Source: Trichococcus collinsii
Lineage (GTDB): Bacteria; Bacillota; Bacilli; Lactobacillales; Aerococcaceae
Reading direction: 5' to 3'
Length of the DNA: 64,000 nucleotides
Assembly (NCBI RefSeq): GCF_900107505.1
Contig: NZ_FNQH01000002.1
Span: 496,001 to 560,000, forward strand
Below, one piece after another: positions 24,249 to 31,840 of the stretch (position 1 is its first letter; each line of letters opens with the position of its first letter). Both the position numbers and the translations under genes were made by a program. A model generated the notes under the pieces. That model saw nothing but the letters and a program-made list of their open reading frames with translations, was not told the origin of the DNA and made no database searches.

Positions 24249-25334
24249 TTATTTTACCGTTTTTACAGGATTCGCAATACTTTTTTCTTCTTCGGGAAAC
24301 CAGTGTCTTGTAGAATTGGCGATTTTCACCAAAATCAACATTACAGGCACTTCAGTCAGGACGCCTACTACCGTAGCCAATGCTGCCGGAGAATCCATTC
24401 CGAACAATGCGATGGCAACCGCGACAGATAATTCAAAAAAGTTCGATGCACCGATCATCCCGGCAGGTGCAGCAATATTATACGGAAGCTTCAATGCTTT
24501 GCTTGCCAAATAGGCAATGAAGAAAATCAGGAATGTCTGCAGGATCAAGGGTACCGCGATCATCAAAATATGCAACGGATTTTCCAGGATGACCTCTCCT
24601 TGGAAAGAGAACAGCAAGACCAGCATCAATAAAAGCCCTGCAGTAGTTGCGCCATCAAATTTCGAAAGAAAATCTTTTTCGAAATAAGCGACGCCTTTTT
24701 TCTTTGTGACGAAGATCCGCGTCAAAACGCCACCGACCAACGGAATCACAACGAACAACACTACGGACAGGATCAAGGTGTCCCAAGGAACTGTAACATT
24801 GCTGACGCCCAATAAAAATTTGACGATCGGAATGAAAGCAACCAGGATGATCAGATCATTGGTCGCAACCTGAACGACTGTATACGCCGGATTGCCTTTT
24901 GTCAATTGGCTCCATACAAACACCATTGCGGTACAAGGGGCAGCTCCCAGCAGAATCGCACCGGCCAAATACTCCGTCGCCAACTCGGGCGTAATGAAAT
25001 TTTGGAAAACTACAAAGAAGAAAAAAGCGGAAATAGCATACATGGTAAACGGTTTGATCAGCCAGTTCACTGCCCAAGTGACATAAAGTCCTTTCGGATT
25101 TTTCCCGACATCCCGGACGCTTTGGAAATCCACCTTCATCATCATCGGATAGATCATGACCCAGATCAATACGGCCGTCGGAATGGAGACGTTCGCGTAT
25201 TCGAATTTCCCGAAGAATTCAGGTATGGCCGGCAGATATTTGCCGATTAAAACCCCCACCACCATACAGATTGCTACCCAGACACTCAGATATTTATTGA
25301 AGAATGAAATGCTTGATTGCTCTTTTCCACTCAT
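24249..25334 (-). CDS. arsB: Arsenite efflux permease, ACR3 family
   Basis: A 361-residue inner-membrane carrier with ten expected helices. The conserved ACR3 cysteine lies in LLGAAPCTAMVFVWS, and the discontinuous-helix region VATNDLIILVAF is present. It extrudes arsenite (and possibly antimonite) with the proton gradient. It sits between arsR (53 bp upstream) and the CoA-disulfide reductase gene in one unit. No arsenate reductase of the ArsC type is seen in the window. Confidence 0.93.
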   Translation of the reverse strand: MSGKEQSSISFFNKYLSVWVAICMVVGVLIGKYLPAIPEFFGKFEYANVSIPTAVLIWVMIYPMMMKVDFQSVRDVGKNPKGLYVTWAVNWLIKPFTMYAISAFFFFVVFQNFITPELATEYLAGAILLGAAPCTAMVFVWSQLTKGNPAYTVVQVATNDLIILVAFIPIVKFLLGVSNVTVPWDTLILSVVLFVVIPLVGGVLTRIFVTKKKGVAYFEKDFLSKFDGATTAGLLLMLVLLFSFQGEVILENPLHILMIAVPLILQTFLIFFIAYLASKALKLPYNIAAPAGMIGASNFFELSVAVAIALFGMDSPAALATVVGVLTEVPVMLILVKIANSTRHWFPEEEKSIANPVKTVK

Positions 25335-25386
25335 TTTATTATACCCCCATTTATTGTTTTCCGCTCTTTACAGCACTATTTTATCG

Positions 25387-25731
25387 TCACTTGATCAGTT
25401 CTTTTTCTTCCGTTCCGCACACAACTTTTGACCGTACCGGTTCGCAGATACATGCCGGTGTATTGGCCATCAGTTCCGCTGTATCCGTCTTGAATTTTTC
25501 GAAGGCGTCTTTATTCAGGTCGTAATAATGCCACGTGCCAGATTTTTCCGTCGTCACCAATCCCGCCTTCACCAACAGATTGATGTGATGGGACAAAGTA
25601 GGCTGGGTAAAATCGAAATGTTCCAGTATGTCGCAGGCACACATGGCCCCGCAGGAAAGCATATCAACAATTTTGACGCGTTTCGAGTCGGCCAAAGCCT
25701 TTGCGATTTTTGCATAATTTTCATAATCCAT
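25387..25731 (-). CDS. arsR: ArsR/SmtB family repressor, copy 1
   Basis: A 114-residue repressor with winged helix DILEHFDFTQPTLSHHINLL. The inducer site is the CxC pair in SCGAMCACDIL at the start of the recognition region, as in ArsR proteins that bind As(III) or Sb(III). The C-terminus has more cysteines (PACICEP, VVCGTE) that may add ligands. It opens the ACR3 unit. An operator-like palindrome lies 20 bp upstream at 25751-25772, consistent with autoregulation. Confidence 0.92.
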   Translation of the reverse strand: MDYENYAKIAKALADSKRVKIVDMLSCGAMCACDILEHFDFTQPTLSHHINLLVKAGLVTTEKSGTWHYYDLNKDAFEKFKTDTAELMANTPACICEPVRSKVVCGTEEKELIK

Positions 25732-25750
25732 GATCGCTGATTCTCCTTAA

Positions 25751-25772
25751 ATATAGAAGTTTATCTATGTAT
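25751..25772 (-). promoter_or_regulatory. Candidate ArsR operator before arsR copy 1
   Basis: ATATAGAAGTTTATCTATGT plus AT shares the core ATAGA-N-GTTTATCTATG with the perfect palindrome at 27845-27874. It sits just before the ribosome binding site of arsR. Confidence 0.65.
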
Positions 25773-25785
25773 CGTGGAAAAAGAA

Positions 25786-25824
25786 ACTCGAGGCATGTAT
25801 AAGCCACGACTCGAGTGCTTCTTC
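25786..25824 (-). terminator. Terminator of the ArsD-like gene
   Basis: On the minus strand ACTCGAG pairs with CTCGAGT, followed by TTCTTTTT. It separates the ArsD-like gene from the arsR-ACR3 unit. Confidence 0.65.
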
Positions 25825-25851
25825 AGATGATGCGAGGGATGGCAATCAGTC

Positions 25852-26361
25852 TTAATGACCGTGGTTACATCCGCAACCGCCATGTGCTGCTCCCGCATGC
25901 TCATGGTTGTGGTGATGGCCCTGTCCACCGCAGCCACAGCCGCCTTTTTCGCTGTTGCCGCAACCGCAACCTGATTCTTCTTTTTCTACCTTTTCTGTTT
26001 CGGCAAATTCCTCCGAACCGCCACAACCACAGCCTCCGCGACCACAAGAGCCTTCCGATTCTTCAATGAAGCGGACGCCGATATAGCTTGTGATTTCATC
26101 GTTGGTCGGATAGCCACCGCTCTTGACGATTTCTCCGTCCACGACTGTGATCGGCAACACGCTATTGCCTTCTGCCTCGATTTTTTCGTTAACGGCCTTG
26201 TTGAGCGCGAACTGATCCGCATCATCCGTCAAATTAAAAAGCAATGCCTCGTAATTTTCCAATCCTTCCAAGGCCTCCATTACCGCTGCAATGCGCAAGG
26301 CATCCTGGCTGCTGAACAAGCTGCTGCTTGTTTCCGGTTCAAAAATAGTGATGTTTGTCAT
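25852..26361 (-). CDS. ArsD-like protein with Cys/His-rich metal-binding tail
   Basis: A 169-residue protein. Residues 1-100 follow the ArsD fold pattern (ITIFEPE, then SVLPITVVDGEIVKSGGYPT, typical of ArsD). The canonical ArsD cysteines that hand As(III) to ArsA (a CC...C cluster about residue 12) are absent; the site reads FEPETSSSLFSS. Instead residues 106-169 hold nine cysteines, mostly in CGC pairs, and eight histidines (GHHHNHEHAG). The tail looks like a metal or metalloid binding module. It has its own ars-type promoter and terminator. No arsA is present in the window. A chaperone or sequestering role is inference. Confidence 0.75.
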   Translation of the reverse strand: MTNITIFEPETSSSLFSSQDALRIAAVMEALEGLENYEALLFNLTDDADQFALNKAVNEKIEAEGNSVLPITVVDGEIVKSGGYPTNDEITSYIGVRFIEESEGSCGRGGCGCGGSEEFAETEKVEKEESGCGCGNSEKGGCGCGGQGHHHNHEHAGAAHGGCGCNHGH

Positions 26362-26437
26362 TTTTCGTGTCTCCTTATTCTCTTTCTATTTAAAGGTGAA
26401 TCTTGTATTGATTTCAATTAAATATTGGTACTCTTAT

Positions 26438-26466
26438 AATATAGATTTTCTTCTATCTACAGTCAA
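26438..26466 (-). promoter_or_regulatory. Promoter of the ArsD-like gene with ars-type operator
   Basis: TTGACT (26466-26461), 17 bp, TATATT (26443-26438). The spacer carries TAGATAGAAGAAAATCTA, an imperfect palindrome like the other ars sites in this island. Confidence 0.7.
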
Positions 26467-26482
26467 TGCTGAATTCAACAAG

Positions 26483-26529
26483 AAACAAAAAAAGTGCGGG
26501 GATAAATGTTTCTCTTCCCCACACTTTTG
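26483..26529 (-). terminator. Terminator of the permease-CxxC unit
   Basis: On the minus strand AAAAGTGTGGGG pairs with CCCCGCACTTTTTTT. It lies right after the small CxxC gene. Confidence 0.85.
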
Positions 26530-26538
26530 ATAACTTGC

Positions 26539-26772
26539 TTATTTTTTCAACATTTCTGCGATTTCTTCCGTACTGGCGACTTTACCGTAGGATACGACTT
26601 TCTCGTCGATGACCAATCCCGGTGTGCGCATGATGCCATATTTGGCGATGTCCTTCATGTCGGTCACTTTTGTGATGGTCGCTTCCATCCCCAATTCCTT
26701 CAATGCCTCTTCCGTGTTTTTGGCCAGATTCACGCAATTTTTGCAGCCTATACCCAAAATTTTGATTTCCAT
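26539..26772 (-). CDS. Small thioredoxin-fold CxxC protein, copy 1
   Basis: A 77-residue redox protein of the thioredoxin-like 'redox-active disulfide protein 2' type: MEIKILGIGCKNC with Cys10 and Cys13, and the cis-Pro segment RTPGLVIDEKVVSYG. It is 33 bp downstream of the permease gene. Such proteins often accompany YraQ/ArsP-type permeases and may deliver or reduce the metalloid or thiol cargo. A paralogue with the same layout is at 28012-28245. Confidence 0.85.
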   Translation of the reverse strand: MEIKILGIGCKNCVNLAKNTEEALKELGMEATITKVTDMKDIAKYGIMRTPGLVIDEKVVSYGKVASTEEIAEMLKK

Positions 26773-26805
26773 GATGATTCCTCCAGCTTATTATTTTTGA
26801 TTTGC

Positions 26806-27822
26806 TTACATAAAAATAGGTCCCAAGAAATTGAATACATAGCCGATGATGACAATGCCGACTGCCACAATCCCAAAGAAAAGCCCCAACAATTTCGGTT
26901 TGACGACCTGCTTCAGCATGACCATCGACGGCAAGGACAACGCCGTCACGCCCATCATGAAGGACAATACGGTTCCTAATCCGACACCTTTTGCGACAAG
27001 CGCTTCGGAGATGGGCAGCGTCCCGAAAATATCTGCGTACATCGGAATGCCGACGAATGTTGCCACCAATACCGAATACCATTTATCCTGGCCCAGTAGA
27101 GCTGTGATGACAGATTCGGGGATCCAGTTGTGGATGGCAGCCCCGATGCCGACCCCAAGAAGCACGTAAATCCATACTTTCTGGACGACTTCCTTCACCT
27201 GATCGACCGCATAATCGACACGGTCTTTCCTTGTCAACTCGGCTTCCTCCAGTTCAATTGTCGGGCTGCCGAACACAAAGGATTCGACCTGGTCCTCCAG
27301 GTGCGCTTTCCCGATGAAGGTTCCGCCGACAACCGCAAGGATCAATCCCACAACGACATAGGCGATGGCAATCTTCCAGTTGAAGATGCTGGCCAAGAGG
27401 ATGATCGATGCCAAATCGACAAGCGGTGAAGAGATCAGGAACGAAAACGTCACACCCAACGGCAATCCTGATCCGGTGAACCCGATGAAAAGCGGAATTG
27501 AAGAACAGGAACAGAACGGTGTAATCGTCCCCAATAATGCCGCCAGAATATTGGCGGTGATTCCATCAAAGCGTCCCAATATTTTCTTCGTCCGCTCAGG
27601 TGGAAAGAAGCTTTGCACGTATGAAATGGAAAAAATCAGCACCGACAACAGAATGAAAATTTTGATGACGTCGTAGATGAAGAAATGGATACTGGCGCCT
27701 ACCCTACTGGCGAGGTCCAAACCGAAGACATCCCGGACAAGCACACCAACCAAATCGCTAAGCCACTGCATTTTTAATAACTGATCATTTAACCATTGAA
27801 AAATTCCCATGATGAACTGCAC
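26806..27822 (-). CDS. YraQ/ArsP-type (DUF318) permease
   Basis: A 338-residue membrane protein with about eight to ten segments. The family motif TPFCSCSSIPLFIGF carries two cysteines that in ArsP bind trivalent organoarsenicals, and the second half has GIPMYADIFGTLPI. ArsP exports methyl- or aromatic arsenicals; other DUF318 members are uncharacterised. It heads a unit with the CxxC protein and has a strong promoter with ArsR-type palindromes, which supports a metalloid role. Confidence 0.82.
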   Translation of the reverse strand: MQFIMGIFQWLNDQLLKMQWLSDLVGVLVRDVFGLDLASRVGASIHFFIYDVIKIFILLSVLIFSISYVQSFFPPERTKKILGRFDGITANILAALLGTITPFCSCSSIPLFIGFTGSGLPLGVTFSFLISSPLVDLASIILLASIFNWKIAIAYVVVGLILAVVGGTFIGKAHLEDQVESFVFGSPTIELEEAELTRKDRVDYAVDQVKEVVQKVWIYVLLGVGIGAAIHNWIPESVITALLGQDKWYSVLVATFVGIPMYADIFGTLPISEALVAKGVGLGTVLSFMMGVTALSLPSMVMLKQVVKPKLLGLFFGIVAVGIVIIGYVFNFLGPIFM

Positions 27823-27844
27823 CTTCTAATTTATATTTTTCAAT

Positions 27845-27908
27845 CTATCACATAGATGTTTATCTATGTGATAGTATATGCCGACACATAGATAAATGTC
27901 AATGTGTC
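27845..27908 (-). promoter_or_regulatory. Strong ars promoter with two operator palindromes
   Basis: TTGACA (27902-27897), 18 bp, TATACT (27878-27873). Right after the -10 lies a perfect 13-bp inverted repeat, CTATCACATAGAT (27845-27857) and ATCTATGTGATAG (27862-27874). A second palindrome, GACACAT...ATGTGTC (27883-27908), covers the spacer and -35. Both positions would let an ArsR protein block polymerase. Confidence 0.88.
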
Positions 27909-27932
27909 GTTTTCGGGTAGTTGATGGCTTCA

Positions 27933-27985
27933 AAAAAGCTGCGATCATGCCGGAGCCAAACCCCGATTTTCGCAGTTTTTCCATC
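27933..27985 (-). terminator. Terminator of the arsR2-CxxC unit
   Basis: On the minus strand AACTGCGA pairs with TCGCAGCTTTTTT across a long GC-rich loop. It lies about 30 bp after the stop codon of the small CxxC gene. Confidence 0.6.
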
Positions 27986-28011
27986 CAAAGATAGGTGTAT
28001 TTCTCTGTTCG

Positions 28012-28245
28012 TCACTTTTGCAGCAGTTCTGCAATGTGCTTGGGCGTCAAGATCCGCCCATAGGAGACGACCTTTTCATTGATGACCAGCCCCGGTGTCT
28101 GCATGATGCCGTATTTTGCGATTTCTTTCGGTTCTTCCACTTTGGTGATGGTGGCTTCCATGCCGATTGTCTTCAGTGCCTCGGTTGCATTTGCCTGTAG
28201 TTTCTCGCAGTTGCGGCATCCTGGTCCCAGTATTTTGATTTCCAT
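28012..28245 (-). CDS. Small thioredoxin-fold CxxC protein, copy 2
   Basis: A 77-residue paralogue of the protein at 26539, with MEIKILGPGCRNC (Cys10, Cys13) and QTPGLVINEKVVSYG. I chose the second ATG (28245) because it matches the paralogue's length and is well spaced from AGGGG; an ATG two codons upstream touches that site. It lies 22 bp after the ArsR gene and shares its transcript. Confidence 0.85.
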   Translation of the reverse strand: MEIKILGPGCRNCEKLQANATEALKTIGMEATITKVEEPKEIAKYGIMQTPGLVINEKVVSYGRILTPKHIAELLQK

Positions 28246-28267
28246 TTCCATCCCCTGCTCTCTCGTA

Positions 28268-28558
28268 CTATACAGTTGTGCTTTGCTTGGCCATTGTCTG
28301 GAAAAAGTCCTTCAGTTCATCCAACTTTTCATGATTCACGGAATATTTGACCCAAATACCATCTTTTCTGCTGTCCACAAGGCCGCAATCTTTCATCATC
28401 TTCATGTGATAAGACAAGGTTGGTTGTGTGATTGAAAATTGATCCAATAATGCACAGGCGCACATTTCGCCTTCCGACAATAAATCCATGATTTCCAATC
28501 TGGTTTCGTCCGATAATACTTTCAGACATTTCACATAGGTTTTGTATTCGATTGCCAT
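28268..28558 (-). CDS. arsR: ArsR/SmtB family repressor, copy 2
   Basis: A 96-residue repressor starting at the ATG at 28558, 8 nt after GAGG; a longer frame to 28585 has no ribosome binding site. The winged helix reads LLDQFSITQPTLSYHMKMM, and the metalloid site EGEMCACALL has the ArsR CxC pair. It lacks the extra C-terminal cysteines of copy 1. With the small CxxC gene it forms a two-gene unit driven by a promoter whose start region is covered by an operator palindrome. Confidence 0.92.
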   Translation of the reverse strand: MAIEYKTYVKCLKVLSDETRLEIMDLLSEGEMCACALLDQFSITQPTLSYHMKMMKDCGLVDSRKDGIWVKYSVNHEKLDELKDFFQTMAKQSTTV

Positions 28559-28625
28559 ATTTATTTCCTCTTTTCCTGCTGTCATTTAAGGCACTTCAGC
28601 TCGCTCTGTCGCTCTTGGCGGCCTG

Positions 28626-28677
28626 CACATAGACATCTATCTATGTGAAGTATATACCCTCACAGCATGAATTACAA
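28626..28677 (-). promoter_or_regulatory. Promoter and operator of arsR copy 2
   Basis: TTGTAA (28677-28672), 17 bp, TATACT (28654-28649). CACATAGA (28626-28633) and TCTATGTG (28640-28647) form a palindrome directly after the -10, matching the sites at 25751 and 27845. Confidence 0.85.
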
Positions 28678-28743
28678 TTCCCTTCTTGGACAGAAAAAAA
28701 GCATGTTAAAATGACTCGAGATGAAAAATTGATGAAAAAAGGT

Positions 28744-28772
28744 TTGACTGATTCTTATCCGCTTGTTATTAT
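28744..28772 (+). promoter_or_regulatory. Promoter of the Met T-box leader
   Basis: TTGACT (28744-28749), 17 bp, TATTAT (28767-28772), about 30 bp before the T-box element. Confidence 0.8.
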
Positions 28773-28799
28773 GTATTTAAATTTCAAAATAAATTCACA

Positions 28800-29090
28800 T
28801 TGAAAAGATAAGTACGGATGGACGAAATGCACAGAGAACCTCGGCAGTTGAGAAGAGGACAGGGATGCTATCCGGAAAATGGTCTTCGAGTGAGTGGCCG
28901 GCGAACGCTCTTTTAGAACCTTAGCCCTCCACGGGAATGCCCGTTACAGCATCACAGTATCCCAGAACAGCGATTTGCTGCGGCGTACTGGTTAAGGGAA
29001 AAATCGAGAGGTTTTTCTGAAACAAGGTGGTAACACGATGAATCTTTCATACGTCCTTGCGCAGCACAATGCGCAAGGACGTATTTTTTT
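28800..29090 (+). promoter_or_regulatory. T-box riboswitch, methionine specific
   Basis: The leader contains the AGTACG start, AGAGAACC of stem I, the T-box sequence AAGGTGGTAACACG (29024-29037) and a terminator with 14-bp arms TACGTCCTTGCGCA and its complement followed by seven T (29050-29090). The specifier is read as ATG at 28879-28881 in AAAATGGTCTTCGAG, because the second Met T-box has ATGGTCTCGGAG and the Trp T-box has TGGACTTGAG at the same place. Uncharged tRNA-Met would stabilise the antiterminator and switch on the methionine synthase gene. Confidence 0.92.
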
Positions 29091-29121
29091 ACAAAAAAAC
29101 AAACGAAAGAAGGAAAATATC

Positions 29122-30240
29122 ATGACAACCCAAACAACTTTAAGCAGAACGAAAGCGCCCTTCCGCGCAGACCACGTAGGAAGCTTCCTGCGTCCCGAAA
29201 GCATCAAAAAAGCCCGAAAAGAGCTAGCTGAAGGCTCAATCACGAAGGAAGCCTTGCGCGAAATCGAAAATGTTGAGATCACGCGCATCGTCGACAAACA
29301 GATTGCACTTGGCTACAAAGGCATCACGGACGGCGAGTTCAGACGCTCTTATTGGCATTTCGATTTTCTTGAGAATCTCTTGGGCTTTGAGGGTTATCTT
29401 GCTGCGCAAGGCAAACAATTCCACAACGTTGTGACCAGCGCCCACAGCGTGCGTAATATCGGCAAGATCGCCTTTAATCCGGAACACCCCTTCTTTGCGG
29501 ACTATGCTTTCTTGGCTGAAGCAGTCGGCGACAGAGCCGTTGCGAAAGTATCGATTCCGAGCCCGAACCAATTGATCCGCCTCGGTTTCCGCAACGAAGA
29601 ATTTTATCCTACTTTGGAGGAGTACGCTGCCGACCTGCAGCAGGCATACCGCGACACGATCCTGCACTTCTATTCGCTGGGCAACCGTTACATCCAGATC
29701 GATGACACTTTCTGGGGCGACCTTTGTTCGGACAAAGCGCTGGAAATTTTCGGTTCTCAGGAAACTTATGATGAATTGAAGCGCGTCGCTACTGAAAACG
29801 TTAAAAACATCCAGATTGGTTTGCCTGAAGATCTAGTCGTCACGACGCATATTTGCCGCGGTAACTTCCGTTCATCCTATTCGCAGGAAGGCGCTTATGA
29901 GCCTGTTGCGAAAGAGCTGTTCGGCGAAACCGGCTTTGATGGTTTCTTCCTTGAATATGATACTGACCGTGCTGGTGGGTTCGAACCATTGCGCTACTAC
30001 AAAGGCGATGGCCAAATCATCCTGGGCCTGATCACTTCAAAGACGCCGGAACTGGAGGATATCGCCGAAGTCAAAGCGCGGATTGCTGAAGCAACCAAAT
30101 ATGTGCCTTTGGAGCAATTATGCCTGAGTCCGCAATGCGGCTTCGCTTCAACTGAAGAAGGAAACAATCTGACAGAAGAACAACAATGGGCTAAATTGGC
30201 ATTGGTCAAACAAATCGCTGACGAAGTCTGGGGAGACTGA
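29122..30240 (+). CDS. Cobalamin-independent methionine synthase family protein (MetE C-terminal type)
   Basis: A 372-residue single-barrel enzyme of the MetE C-domain family, like YxjG/YxjH. It probably transfers a methyl group to homocysteine or a related thiol. Zinc ligands are visible in VVTTHICRGNF (His, Cys) and LSPQCGFAS (Cys). The opening RADHVGSFLRPESIKKAR is characteristic. The ATG at 29122 follows AAGGAAAA; the frame extends further upstream only through the T-box terminator. Control by a Met T-box supports a role in methionine supply. The methyl donor for this short form is not certain. Confidence 0.88.
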   Translation: MTTQTTLSRTKAPFRADHVGSFLRPESIKKARKELAEGSITKEALREIENVEITRIVDKQIALGYKGITDGEFRRSYWHFDFLENLLGFEGYLAAQGKQFHNVVTSAHSVRNIGKIAFNPEHPFFADYAFLAEAVGDRAVAKVSIPSPNQLIRLGFRNEEFYPTLEEYAADLQQAYRDTILHFYSLGNRYIQIDDTFWGDLCSDKALEIFGSQETYDELKRVATENVKNIQIGLPEDLVVTTHICRGNFRSSYSQEGAYEPVAKELFGETGFDGFFLEYDTDRAGGFEPLRYYKGDGQIILGLITSKTPELEDIAEVKARIAEATKYVPLEQLCLSPQCGFASTEEGNNLTEEQQWAKLALVKQIADEVWGD

Positions 30241-30286
30241 CAATTTGTTGAATTGTTGGGTCGGAGCACTCAACAATCCCGACAAC

Positions 30287-30333
30287 AAAAAACGCATCCC
30301 CACTCATTTTCTGAGTGGTGATGCGTTTTTTTG
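30287..30333 (+). terminator. Terminator of the methionine synthase gene
   Basis: AAAACGCATCCCCACTC pairs with GAGTGGTGATGCGTTTTTTT around a 6-nt loop. Confidence 0.9.
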
Positions 30334-30441
30334 GCTTGACAGCGAGCAGGCGTTGGCTGTACCCACGGGTCCGGTCGTTAGTTTTCATGTGAATATTCTC
30401 ATTTGCTACTATTCAAAATGTTAATGAGCTGTCATACTATA

Positions 30442-30467
30442 TTCAGAGTATCACTGTATACTCTGAA
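30442..30467. other. Perfect 10-bp inverted repeat in non-coding region
   Basis: TTCAGAGTAT and ATACTCTGAA separated by CACTGT. It lies in 30334-30572, between two convergent genes and their terminators, where no gene or promoter is evident. No T run follows, so it is not a terminator. Function unknown. Confidence 0.5.
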
Positions 30468-30572
30468 GTTACTGAGAGAATTTACTCTTTTTCTTTAGAC
30501 CTCCGAACCGAATGGTGAAGCTGCAACTTTGCCGTCCACTTTCTAAAGGATATGGTCCATCAAAGGACAGCG

Positions 30573-30604
30573 AAAAACGCCACCCGAAAAGTGGCGTTTT
30601 TTGT
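30573..30604. terminator. Terminator of the serine hydrolase gene
   Basis: AAAAACGCCAC and GTGGCGTTTTTT form a bidirectional stem directly abutting the hydrolase stop codon. Confidence 0.85.
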
Positions 30605-31626
30605 TATTCTTCTTTTTCTGCGTTGGCTTCCTTTAAATAGATAGCGATCAGCTCATCGCGGACCGCTATCCATTCCGGCCTGCGGTCTTCGAGATGGACC
30701 CGGTTCGAAAGCAACAGAAATGCTTTTTGCCGGTTTGGATCCAGTATCATGAAGGTGCCGGTGTAGCCGGTATGCCACAAGACAAAGTCTTCCTTATCCT
30801 GAAAAAGGTTCCAACCCAACGAGCGCGGCTGGCTCAGAACGCCTCCCCAATCCTGCAGCAAGGCTTGGACACTCTCTTTCCACAAAATCCGCTGGCCCTC
30901 CCACTCTCCGAAATGCAGCAGCATTTGGCTGAATCGGATCAGATCCTGCATCGGCGCAAACAACCCGGCGCTCCCGCAATGCCTATCCAAGACAAGCGCT
31001 TTGGGATCGTGCACAACACCCCGGATAACGCCCCTGGTCGGATGGTTTTGCGTCGGAACGCAACGCATCGCATCGATCGGTTTGTAGGTGCTGCCCATCA
31101 TGGCTAGCGGCTGCTTGATGCGTTGCTCAAAGTTTTCCTCAACCGATTTCCCTGTCAGCTTCTCGATGATGAAGCCTGCCAAGATCAATCCGGTGTCGGT
31201 ATAGACCACTTTTTCCCCGAGGTTTTCTCCCGGCTCAAGGGCTATCAAGGCGGCAGCGAGCTCCTCGCCTGACAGAGTATCGCGATTTTTGATATAGCCT
31301 TTCAAGTCTGACGTATGCGTCAGCAGGTGCCGGATCGTTACCGCAGTGGAAGGAAATGCCGACAGATACGCCCGCACCGGATCTTCGAAGTCGATTTCCC
31401 TTTCCTCGTGCAGTTGAAGCAGCAGCGTCGTCGTGACAATCACCTTCGTCAAAGAAGCCACATCATAGAGCATGCCCTCCCGCAAAGCTTCCCACTCTGG
31501 CAGGATCGCCGCTGACCCAATTAGGTGAGTTTCCGTTTCGTCCTTGTCGATGAATGTATAGGTCGCCCCAGGGAAAACACTCCCTTCCAACATTTCGGCG
31601 ATTTTCTCTTGGGTTTCTGGATACAT
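30604..31626 (-). CDS. Serine hydrolase of the beta-lactamase / penicillin-binding protein family
   Basis: A 340-residue protein from the ATG at 31626, 9 nt after AAAGGAGG. The serine motif SLTK lies in YDVASLTKVIVTT, the tyrosine motif is VVYTDTG (YTD in place of YxN), and the third motif is LWHTGYTGTF (HTG). There is no signal peptide, so it is probably cytosolic. Relatives include EstB-type esterases, D-aminopeptidases and class C-like proteins; beta-lactam hydrolysis cannot be claimed from these motifs. Confidence 0.8.
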   Translation of the reverse strand: MYPETQEKIAEMLEGSVFPGATYTFIDKDETETHLIGSAAILPEWEALREGMLYDVASLTKVIVTTTLLLQLHEEREIDFEDPVRAYLSAFPSTAVTIRHLLTHTSDLKGYIKNRDTLSGEELAAALIALEPGENLGEKVVYTDTGLILAGFIIEKLTGKSVEENFEQRIKQPLAMMGSTYKPIDAMRCVPTQNHPTRGVIRGVVHDPKALVLDRHCGSAGLFAPMQDLIRFSQMLLHFGEWEGQRILWKESVQALLQDWGGVLSQPRSLGWNLFQDKEDFVLWHTGYTGTFMILDPNRQKAFLLLSNRVHLEDRRPEWIAVRDELIAIYLKEANAEKEE

Positions 31627-31840
31627 CAGTAGGCGCCTCCTTTCCATCATTATAGTTGTCTATCATTATAACGCATCCGAAGCCTGATGCGCGGCACCTT
31701 TCGAATGCTTTTTACAATTTTGGGGAAGAATGGCGCGAGATTTGCGAAGCACTTTTCAATTTAAGAAAGAAACAGCCTTATCAGCGGATCATGTGTTAGA
31801 ATATTGTATACTAGTGAACTTATTGGGGGAATGTAATTCG

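Noticed and set aside
29038-29121. Upstream extension of the methionine synthase gene
   Set aside because: It runs through the T-box terminator; the ATG at 29122 has its own ribosome binding site.
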